A DNA stretch of 64,000 nt. Origin: Lingula anatina (taxonomy: Eukaryota > Brachiopoda > Lingulata > Lingulida > Lingulidae). A program made the translations under genes and the position numbers. The notes below the pieces were generated by a model. The model saw only the letters and a program-made list of their open reading frames with translations, was not told the origin of the DNA and ran no database searches. Of the stretch, positions 35,772 to 46,176 are shown piece by piece. Position 1 is the first letter of the stretch. The number at the start of each line of letters is the position of its first letter. The DNA is taken from NCBI RefSeq assembly GCF_001039355.2, contig NW_019773625.1, forward strand, positions 1,396,132-1,460,131. The letters run 5' to 3'.

Positions 35772-37689
35772 GAATATGTGTAAAGAAATCATTTAAAGGA
35801 AAGAATAAAGCACCATATTTAACCGGACTCTGGACTCGGTTGATCAATTACGTTTTACCCTTGTGAACAACAACTAAATCGCGGTAATAGTCCGAAGTCT
35901 CTTTTCGTTGCGTTATTCATCACTTAACTCGCTTTACGGGGTTCGACTGGGTGCCCAACCGTTAATTTTCCATTTAGCTGCTTTGTAAATTTGGGTGAGG
36001 TAGCAATCGCTTTTCGACGAAACTCCATTACTCGGCAAGCTATTCTCATGCAAACTGGCCTGGTTGACGACCACGGTGGCAGCATTTTAGAATAAGATAG
36101 GAGAAAAACATTGAAAGTGCGAAATTACAATCTCATCTTGATATTACCCAGGATACTAAAAAGGCTTAATGGAGGAAATAATACCAATCTAATTCACTGG
36201 AGACTGTAAAAACTGACATAATTAAAACTATCAAGACAATTTGACGATATATATTCAAACAAGAGGAAAGGGGCTTTAATACAGATGTTTCTCAAGACAT
36301 TTAGTATGGTTAAGCGCCGTCAATTTCGCTTCCGTTCTTTCTTTCTTCAACACAGTTACTTCAGTTTCCGAAGCAAGGCGCTGGGCGATAAACACCACAT
36401 TTTACGTATTTAATATGAAGGCGCTTTCAGTTCAGTGGAAAATAATAAATAAGATTGCTAAATAACCGAGAAAAATATTTTCCACCACGAAGATTACGAA
36501 CCAACACTGCAGCAAAAAACCTTTGAAGACCAGTAAGGTGTTTATTATCCATTTTATTTCTCTCTTTCTTAAGAACTGAACCCATTAATAAATAGCTAAT
36601 AGGAAAAATTACAACCTTAATACATTAACATGATTGGAGAATACTGAAAGCTGTCACTGAGGGTTACGGGGTCTCAGGGAGTGAAAATAGCAAAAAAGTC
36701 TGCGTCCCACCCCTTAATTGTCCACAACTTTCTACCACTACGTAGTGCTGGCGTCCATACAAAGTCCCCACATGGACTGCTAAACGTTACACAAGCATAT
36801 CTACCCAGAACATGACCATTTGTCTACTATTCAACAAATAATAGGAACCAGTTTATCCCGGATAATGTTAAATTTATCACAAGGGCTCTGTAAAGCTACA
36901 GAAATCTTCATTAAGACAAAATAGCCCCCCTTCTGCTAAATTTAAGCACATAAAAGTACCCCCTTTTCTCTAAAAATACAGAAAAATTTGTTTCTTATTT
37001 ATGTTAATTTACAATAGTTAAAATGGCCATACAAAAACAAGCAAATCTTCGTACAGTGCAACAAACAACACAAAGCCAAAAAAATTCGAAAAGTGAAGAA
37101 AAGCTAAGCGCAAATGAGAAATCAATCTCAACTACAAGTTTAAAACGCAGAAAAAATCTACCTTGCAAAATCTTTCTTCTTAGCTTTATTGTACCTGGAA
37201 TGTTACAATTGTGTCTACGTGTCGGCTTCTCCAAGACAGTCGCCATTCAGGCAATTGTGTCAGATGTGACAGAGCGCAATCAGTCACTGATGCAGAAAAA
37301 ACATTCTGACTAATGATCATTTGCAAAAGGTGTAAAAGCACAGTCAAGTGCTTTGCGGATAGGGCAGCATCAGCCTCTGATGTTTGTGTTTTATACAAAT
37401 ATATACTCTCTTTAATAAAATAAAATGTACACTGTGCTACCTGTACAAACAATTTTTATGTCAGTAGTGAATCACTCGATTGTCCATGGAGCCTATCCAT
37501 TCCAGCATAGAGGAAGAGCACTTTTTTCATTAACACTCATGGTTTTTAAAAACAAGAAGCTACCACGAGTTGAAACCAAGAGTCTTGCACGTAACATGTT
37601 CGTAGCTCAATTTTGCTTTAATATTCACCCCATTTTGGGGAATTGTGCTTGCTTTGAAAACATTTCAGAAACATGGAAAGCTTTTCTCT

Positions 37690-37720
<31 letters not shown>

Positions 37721-37850
37721 ACCCCCAGATAACGAAACTACTGACATTATAACCGCAAGAGAGAGAAACAGCAGGGAAGTGAACAAGAACAATGAAATTC
37801 AAACAACATTGTACAAGATACAGAAGTTGCCTCCTCTCGACTTCAACCTT
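35772..37850. other. Satellite flank and probable M6PR 3' UTR/flank
   Basis: No gene is supported. A minus-strand AATAAA (TTTATT at 37185-37190) could serve M6PR, giving a 3' UTR of ~650 nt. An A-run of 28 is at 37689-37716. Overlapping frames on both strands near 37004-37691 show no known domain. Confidence 0.45.
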
Positions 37851-40800
37851 TCACATTGGTAGTAAGTGATCATCTATATCCTGTTCATCGTCCCCTAGCT
37901 GGTCATCGCCAATCCCTTTGTACGCCCTTGAACTAAATCTCTGGCCTGAACGGCAGACGAGGTCACAGCCATCCTAGAACAGAGGGTAAAACTAGCCTAA
38001 GGTCTGGATGTAATAAAGCCTCTGAGGAATATTGCTCAATATTAGAAAATTAAATCTAAGACACACAGACTTGCTACGATAATACTAATAATAATAACAA
38101 TAATAATAAATAGTCCATAGCAGAATAAGAGGATACCTATTCGTAGATGAATACAACCACTGAGGCACCCTCAATGGTTTTTCTTCTTTTTTTTCTTCTC
38201 CATATTACAATAAGTTTAGAACTGATACCAGTACTTACTATTACAGCAATGTATTTAGTATTTACACTCTCTCACGTTTAATTCCAAAAGAACTTTGCAT
38301 ATGAGAGAGAGAGAGAGAGACTCAGAAAGAGAGAGGGTTTGAGAATGTGTGAATGAATGCATGTGTACATGCTCACTAGCTTGCACATGTGCATGTGTCT
38401 GAGCACCCCAAGGCAGGTGCACACTTACTGCTTGTAAATTGCCAAAATCTTGCCAGAATGCATAGTTTGGAATCTGCTCCATGCCCTTAGCACCCCGCAC
38501 AAACCTCTGGTATAATAAGCCCACTATGCAGTACAAGGCCATAAGAGAGATAAATCTGAAATTAAATCAAGTCAGTTTACTATCTTGGATAATATTTGTG
38601 TCCACTGAAGGTATATCTATACATATTATTTAACATAAAATGCCACTATGTTCACCAAAGCGACAAAACAAGCAGTTTGATAACCATAAATTCAAGTGTC
38701 TTGTGGGTTCAATAATTAAGCCCCCCCCTCCACTTCTCAATATCTTCATGCCAGTGCCAAGCCTTTATCATACTAACATTATGATGATGACAGATCCAGC
38801 ACTTAGTCCCTGCAGTAGCTGGAACGACGGAACCTCTGTGCACACGGCGCTGTGGGAGTATTCAAACAGGTAATAACACTCATCTGTCTTCTGGTTATTT
38901 TCTTCTACCACTTTACCATGACCCTGAAAAGGAAAAGACTAAAGGTCATATTTAACATTCCTCTTCCTTTGATGAACTAATATAGAATACAACAGGATTT
39001 GGCATGAGTGAGTTGGAGTGGGCAGTTCTGCCTAGTCCACCCATGTGTTTGCATGCATGATTGTGCATGTGTGTGCACAAATGCCTATGTATGCATGTTG
39101 ACAGTAGATTTTTACACGACAAACAGGTGTATGCACAGCCTTCAAATAATTATGACAATTAACAACAGGATGACTAGTCAATTATGCAACTCAGGGCCGG
39201 ATCCAGAAATATTTTCTGACAGTATTCCAAATTATCTTTGTTACCATCCTCCATTTTTGACCGTCTTCCGACAGAAAAAAATAGATACCTGTCAATGTAA
39301 ACTTGAAAATCTGACCGTCTTCCAGAAGACGGCCTGAATCCGCCCCTGCAACTGCCTTTCAGTTAGCTGTGTGAAATATCAACACTGGACAATGCACATG
39401 CATCCCCCAACCCTGCCCCTAGTCTATGCCCCCTTTTTGCAGGGAAACTGACAATGTTGATAGAACATGTTTGCATGGAAACAACTTAAAAGAATACATG
39501 TATATTAATCATTCAATAAAATAACCACCTCACTATCATTAGGATCACAGACAATCATGATGATAGCTTTTTTGTTCTCGTGTGTACAGTGGGTGCCGTA
39601 GTTTTCTCCCCCGCGATATTCTAGAGATATCCAGTCAGCTAGTAATGAAAGAAAACCAGATTATACAATATATTTTTGAAATCAATATTGCTTCAGGTAT
39701 TTTATTTTTATTGAAAAAATAATATATTCCACTCATATATGTTATCTAAAAAAAATTTAAAAAAATAAATAAATAAATACAAAGATAAAATCCTAAATGT
39801 CTTATCAAAACCTTCACTAGATCCACGATTAAATGAAAAACACACTTATGCCAAAGGTAGTCAATGTTTAATGAAAAAAAAATTCCCACTAGAAATTTTT
39901 TCAAACCTTTAAAAGAGAAAAAGAATAAAATCCTTTATATTTTACCAAAACTTACATACGACCCATGGATGAATGAAAAACATAAAATACTTACTACCAC
40001 CAGTTAAATGCGAGTCATTGTAAAATCCAATCCTGTGTTTATGTTTATCTTTCACCTTTACTTGGACTACTCCTACATTATCCATAGCGTCATCATCTGC
40101 TTTAGTACAGATTCCAATCTTGTATTCATATTCCCCTTTATCGTCTTTATCTACAAATCTAAAGGAAAACTGATATAAAGAAAAATGTAAAATTGATATA
40201 AATGACTAAGACCCCATTCCCACAGATTTTAGATCGATCTATCCCTGTGGGGAGTCTTACTGTCTGCTTAAATGTCTGTCCCGCTTACTAAAAGCTGTAA
40301 GGGGGTAATTAACTACCGTGCGCGCTCAGCTGACATTTTAGCGTGAACCTACAGGGAGTTAGGTCTATCCGGATGGATCGATCTTAATCTCTGGGAATGC
40401 ACTCATAGAGAAAGGTCTCAGTTGCCATATCTGACACTCATTAAGGCTACTAATAAGGTCAGCCCTGAAGAGTGGTCTGGACCCCCCCCCCCCCCCCCCA
40501 AAAAAAAAAAAAAAGGTTGGGTTGCTTCATCACTTTTCATATTACGACAAAATGATATGTTTGTTTTACCTTAGGAAGGCATCATTACACCCTGTGTTAA
40601 AAACTCCCAAGGCTACATGTACAGTAACACCGCCGACAAATAGAGAGAAGGACCCCAATTTCACACACACACACACACACACACAGACACACACATACAC
40701 ACACAAAAAAAGGAAAAAAATAAGAATAATTTAGTTCCCTGGATACATGTAATGCCACTGACAATGGAAGCATTGCATGCTGTATAGCAGGTTATAAAAT

Positions 40801-41306
40801 TAAAAAAAAAACTCAAATTGGTGCATCAATCCATACAAATCGCCAATGGGAAAATATATAACGGGATGCAACAGAGGACACACAGTTTTCTTAGGACGTG
40901 GATATGTACAGCCTTGAAAGGGTGAAATGTGGCTCTACCTGTGATAAGTAGCAAGCATACAAATTACATGTAGTACAACGTACTACTACAGGGCCAAAAA
41001 CTGAGAGAAGCCCCACCCCCTTGCAAAATACCCTCATGTACTGGTGCTGTTGGTGTTACATTTAAGGCACTGTTGTTATAAGATCAGGAAAAAATAAATC
41101 ACTTCATTTGTTTGAAACAGTATGTCAACTTACCTTGTTCCAGTTAGCTTAGTTAATACTCCTAACGCTCTTTTTACTGCTGGTGGAAGATCTGTACCGG
41201 GGTTGTGCTTAGGATAGGCACAGATATCTGTGTTAATATCATCAGTCATTACCACAGAAATTAAATAAAATACTACACAGTTTCTAAATACTGTCTTCAG
41301 CTGCAT
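37851..41306 (-). CDS. M6PR: Cation-dependent mannose-6-phosphate receptor, six exons
   Basis: Carries phosphomannosyl-tagged acid hydrolases from the trans-Golgi to endosomes. Exons on minus: 41306-41134, 40158-39995, 39638-39529, 38923-38778, 38555-38429 and 37973-37851, with GT-AG throughout and consistent phases, giving 280 aa (human 277). A signal peptide spans ~1-20. The lumenal domain has all six cysteines (DIC, GIC, THC, IVC, DEC, AVC) and the NDS glycosylation site equivalent to bovine Asn81. The transmembrane segment [22 protein letters not shown] is followed by the tail [20 protein letters not shown] (FW retrieval motif), DGCDLVCRS (palmitoylated Cys pair in mammals) and the C-terminal DDHLLPM, the acidic-dileucine GGA/AP-1 signal. 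Ligand residues Gln66, Glu133 and Tyr143 are kept, but Arg111 is Lys and Asp103 is Gly. The donor of exon 4 (GTTAGT) is the weakest but fits the phase. Confidence 0.95.
39192..39348. mobile_element. hAT-like MITE, copy 2 (157 bp), in an M6PR intron
   Basis: Same family and orientation as 5553-5719: left end CAGGGCCGGATCCAG, right end CTGAATCCGCCCCTG, internal GACCGTCTTCCG twice. Bracketed by a perfect 5-bp duplication, caact. It lies in the intron between M6PR exons 3 and 4. Confidence 0.85.
40205..40415 (+). mobile_element. ~210-bp inverted-repeat element with AGATCGATCT ends, in M6PR intron 1
   Basis: Left end accccattcccacagatttt followed by AGATCGATCTA; right end gatggatcgatct followed by taatctctgggaatgc. 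The core contains aagctgtaagggggtaatta and gctgacatttTAGCGTGAAC. A second copy in opposite orientation lies at 57068-57292 and a fragment at 16812-16893. Noncoding; superfamily not assigned. Confidence 0.75.
40484..40704. repeat. Poly-C/poly-A run and (CA)n microsatellite
   Basis: A C-run of 18 is followed by A-rich DNA at 40482-40514, and a (CA)n tract with interruptions at 40662-40704. All within M6PR intron 1. Confidence 0.9.
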
Positions 41307-41400
41307 TGTTAAAATATGTAAGCTGCACGAGTAAATTATCTCCTCAGTCGAATGAAAAGTGAAAGATAGAGGAAAGTCTTGTGCACATCACAACAAAATT

Positions 41401-41449
41401 TCACGTGACTCTTTCTCATGGTTCCTGATGTGTGCGTACTTCTGATTGG
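41401..41449 (-). promoter_or_regulatory. M6PR upstream E-box (CLEAR-like) and CCAAT box
   Basis: TCACGTGA at 41401-41408 lies 95 bp upstream of the M6PR ATG, with a CCAAT box (ATTGG on plus) at 41445-41449. CLEAR elements bound by MiT/TFE factors have the core GTCACGTGAC (established). Finding this core upstream of a lysosomal-sorting gene fits that regulation, but one 8-mer is weak evidence. Confidence 0.4.
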
Positions 41450-42291
41450 ACGACTGGTCACAAAAGCAGCTCCGTCGATATAAAATTACTAGCTATGTTG
41501 GAATTATGTAGGGCAATAGGAAAGAATTTCTATTTTTTAATATCATAAGTATCAAAAACTGATAGAGAGGGGGTGTGGTAGATTTATAGCACGTTTTTAA
41601 ACACATTTAGTCACTTGGAATTCTCTGTTTGCAACGACCAATCACAGTCGATTTGACATGCGTGACATTTAGGGTCTCATAATACAGAAGAGCTCGGCAG
41701 GAGAATCCGCTACGACTTCAATCGGCAATCCTCGGCTCATTCCGCAAGCTCCATACTAACTCATTGTCGAGTGCGGAGACATCCGAGTAGTTCCGAGTGC
41801 TACGACTTTGCCACGCAGGCGAACAAATGAAATATGAGAGATGAGGGCGGGATGAAAAATTTTACTTTATGAATGAAGATAAATTTATGGTTCTCTTTTA
41901 CTGTCTCCATATCTCTGCCTTTCCCTTTATTAAAAACTGTCTTTGTTTTTTGTCCTTATTTCTGTAATCTTTTTTTTTTTTTTTCAAAAATAAGTGGGCC
42001 TATAGGCCCCACATGTAGGCCCCTATAATGTGCCGGTAGGGGCCAAAATAGATAAATGAATAAACAAATATATAATAAAATAGATAGAAATAAGTAAAAT
42101 TGTATATAATTAAATGATTTTTCTCCGCACACTTGTACTAGTAGGGCCTATATTGAATAAATGGGAATACTGGTAGGCTTAATGCATAAAGAATTAATGA
42201 TAATACAATAATGATAATAGGCCTATACCCGGTGCATGTATTGAGAAGATTGCACAGTGATTGCAACCCATTGGATTTGGACTTTAAAATA

Positions 42292-43342
42292 AATGCACGT
42301 GGAATAAAATACTATATTTTACTACTGAAAATTTAAAAGAGCATATGGAATAAAGGAGCATGAGAATCTTTTAAATTTTCAAACGATGTCTACTGAGTAT
42401 TGTTTGGTCTTCAAAAAGACAAATGGATTGCTGAATTAAGATATAATTCAGTTTGTCAGAGGGTTTGAAGTCATTTTCTAATTGAAAAATTCGCAAAGAT
42501 CTTCCCTTCGTTTATCTAAAGTAGGCTAAGTATATAATGAACAGGACCAGAGCTTCATCATAAGGTAAATTAAGGGGGAATTACGTTGATCTATTAAATT
42601 AATTATTAGAATATTACTTTCGTGTGCTGTACAGGTATGGCAGGAGTGCACGTCCTAGTACTGTTACACCGACACAGACCCGCCAGGATTTCTAAAAAAA
42701 TTACATGTATTTATAAACTGGTTAATTTATTCAAAGGCCGATAATATTTCAATCCGTCTATCCGTTTTTGGCCTCCTTTACCCAATCAACTAATTAATCC
42801 ACTTCATTAAAATTATCAATCAATTGACGATTTTCATTTTCTCCATGAGGGAAATTGCACCGTGGAAAAAAAGAGTCCTTTTAATGTCCAAACACATGGA
42901 GTGGTAGGCTACTAAGAACGTTAACCGTGCCTGGCTTTACGTGCTGTACGTGTGTCCTAATGCTACAATTCCCATAAGCGAGATCGATACTTGGGATTTT
43001 CATATAGCTCCCAACGGCCAAGTCAGAAAAAAAAATATGGGCAGACAACATCAGTAGAGCCGGAAAGAAATGAAAGTTTAGCAGGTTTGGCCAAGAACAG
43101 GGCACCGCATTTGCGCCTAACATTTCGAAGGCGGGGAGAAAACCTCTGAATTAACTGAATTATATTTTAATTCAGCAATCCATTCGTCTTTTTTAAGACC
43201 AAACAATACTCAGTAGACATCGTGTGAAAATTTAAGACAAAAAAATCTCATGCTCCTTTATTCCATATGCTCTTTTAAATTTTCAATAGTAAAATATATT
43301 ATTTTTTTCCACGTACATTTCGAAGGCGGGGAGAAAACCTCT
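42292..43342. repeat. Long inverted repeat (~165-bp arms); right arm bracketed by 28-bp direct repeats
   Basis: The left arm 42292-42453 and right arm 43150-43315 are reverse complements at roughly 85-90% (shared gaaaatttaaaagagcatat, ggaataaaggagcatgaga and gtctactgagtattgtttgg). The right arm sits exactly between two perfect 28-bp direct copies starting acatttcgaaggcggggaga (43120-43147 and 43315-43342). The left arm has no such flanks. The ~700 bp between arms has no recognised gene. Confidence 0.9.
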
Positions 43343-43525
43343 AACGATAGAAGACCAACGGTATTTTAATAAAAACCAGAGAGGGTTAATTGTTCTGGGA
43401 GACTTTGGCAAGACAACCGTTGCATGTCAGTGAAAAATCTAATAATACAGTAAGAGACGTCGGATGACCATTCCTACTGTTCGCCGCATTCAGACACTAA
43501 TGCACTGCTAAAATTTGTGAATGAC

Positions 43526-43526
<1 letters not shown>

Positions 43527-43559
<33 letters not shown>
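43527..43559. repeat. Poly-A run followed by G-run
   Basis: About 26 A followed by 7 G. Noncoding. Confidence 0.9.
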
Positions 43560-43560
<1 letters not shown>

Positions 43561-44874
43561 TTATTTATAAATTTGGGGACAAAGTACACGATCGTCAATA
43601 ATTTTCAGAGTAATTGAAGAATATACGATTTGTAATATTATGTCGCACCGACTTGCAACAAGCAAAAAAAGTATGCAGTGGAAAACGATGTGCGGAAAGA
43701 ACATTATAAAGATATGAAGATTTAAAGATCTGAATGTTGAAGATGATAAAAAGAAAGAAAACACTTTCAGTATGAAGTTATTAAAGGAGAATCCAGAACC
43801 TGTAAAGTTTTAGACAGGGTTTGCAACTTACGAAGAAATTCAAGAACTTTCATGATTCCTTGTATCCGGATAGGCCTATTACTGATAGTTTACTATTAGA
43901 GTTCAAATTACAAAGACAGAAACACAGAGGAAAATGCAACTGGCACATGGACATGATATGGATCATATGTTGTTTTTTATTTAATGTACAAAAGCCTTAA
44001 TATTGTCTGATTAAATGTTAAAAATTATCATATGCAGACTGAATATTGTCAGTGTCCTGGCAAGAAAGGGACAATGACCGGGGAAACCAGAACATCTGAA
44101 GGTCAAGTAACAAGAATGTAAATATTTTATAAAAATTTAAAACTGTTCCATCACAGATGGATGCCTTCAATCACAGTACACCCCTGACAAAATGATGCCA
44201 GACAAGGGGAAAATTATCTCCCATGTTTTTGCCCTCAACTTATATTGAAAATGAACTTGATGAACTGTGACGTCATTCTGGATACATTTTTTTAGTGCAG
44301 GTCCCCGCCCTATATAAGTGAATCGAATTACAAAAAATCCGCGAGGAAATGTTAAAATATGATTTCTTGAAATATCACTCAATATTACACACATACACAC
44401 AAACACACACACACAAACCGACCAAGCATACAAACCAACATATTCCAGAAACCCCCCAAAGGGAAATCCGAGGTACTAAAAACAAGAAAAATAATGAAAA
44501 AGAATAAAGAAAGAAGATACAAAAATGAATTCTTATTTTCGTGTTAGCGGTGGTTACAAAACTTCAAAGTTATATTTGTACACCCTAAACGTTGAAAAGA
44601 GTGCGTTTTCACCACAGATACGTAAACAAATTAATGGGTAGACGGATAAATAGACGGTTCCTCTGTCTTGTTATGTTGAAATTGTTGAATTGTAATAACA
44701 ATACAAAGAACAACACTTCTCATGTGGGCTGACGATATCTAAAACAACTGTCATGGTTATACCTTGTGCGGTAAGAGAATATAAGCCTCAGATTATAATT
44801 TCAATAAGCTAAATAATCGAGTAATACCAATATCAAATTACGCACTTGTAGACTCCCTGTGGCTACAATACTGC

Positions 44875-44876
<2 letters not shown>

Positions 44877-44972
<96 letters not shown>
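44877..44972. repeat. (ATA)n microsatellite, ~32 units
   Basis: Uninterrupted AAT/ATA repeat. Confidence 0.98.
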
Positions 44973-44973
<1 letters not shown>

Positions 44974-46176
44974 GCAAGTATATAGGTCCCTTTTTTAAAA
45001 ATAATATGTTTTTACGCTATTTGAAGTGATTTTCATGAGATGTCATGCATGTATAAACCGTTGCAATTCAGGAAAACAAGTTAACTGATTTTTGAAGAAC
45101 ACATTGTACCAAAGCTAATGTTGCTGAAATGAGCAATTATGTTCAGCACCTTCATTGTCTCATCAGCAAACACGCATAAAATAGATGATCACAGATCCAA
45201 ATGCAGCATATATTATAGCATAATGGCGCAACAAGCGCGCCCCCTGATCTCAACAACCGCAGCGATTGATTGTGCTCAGTTGTCGCACCTAACACAATGA
45301 ACACATCTGTTCTTATTTATTTACCCTCACAGAGAATTATATTGCTTCTCGCATTGTCACATTTGGATTAACTTGCGTAGGGTATGTGCCTACGGTTATT
45401 CACCTTACACATAATATCTGGATGTGCTGCTTTTCCGTACATACCACAATATATAAATATACTTAAAGTTTTACACTGAAATAATATCCCGATTGTCGAC
45501 TGCTGCACTTGGTTACTGGTAAATACAGCAAATAACCATTTCCTTATAAAATTTAATGTATTTTTTATATGTTTGCTACCACTGATGTAAGTAATCATTT
45601 ATAATAAAGTATGTCTTTGCACCAGCGAGTGTCATTCGTCCGTGTCGATTTATTGTATCTTTTATGCTGACTGTATAAATGCATTAATACACGATTAAGG
45701 CCGAGAAAAGGAGGGCAAAGTGTTAAATCCTGAACAAAACAAAATATTTACGTGCATTGTTTTTCCTACACAATAGGGACTACAATGCACTGAAGTAGGC
45801 TACGAATTTCTGTCTCTCACATTGTACCGTGCCTCATGGTCATCAGAAGACATCACAACAATGTTCACAGCTCCTGGTATTCTCTGACCTGCAAAACGAA
45901 CCCTCGTAAGTGTCATCTTCTTGTGTCCTGTGGTATGGGTACACGACAGTAAACGAAAACAAATGATCTGCATGGTTGTATTTCCCAGTCGTAACTGTAA
46001 CAATGTGCGCGAATATCCCTTCGTAGCACGAGTACAAATGGACTTATGTTCCTGTGACGGATAAGCAGAATGCGCGCTGCTTTTATTTATATGTCACACC
46101 AAGCACAATTGGTGCACCCCATCTCACCTATCGCAATAGGCGCATGCTTCGTACCACAAGTCACAAACAGCACGTG

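Larger units (their letters stand above)
43343..46176. other. Intergenic between M6PR and the FN3 gene
   Basis: Contains an (ATA)n microsatellite of ~96 bp at 44877-44972 and otherwise no supported gene. A minus-strand open segment at ~46045-45800 (containing GQRIPGAVNIVVMSSDDHEA) could be an alternative 3' exon of the FN3 gene, reached from a GAG|GTGACG donor near 46195 to an acceptor near 46053. This is unproven. Confidence 0.45.
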
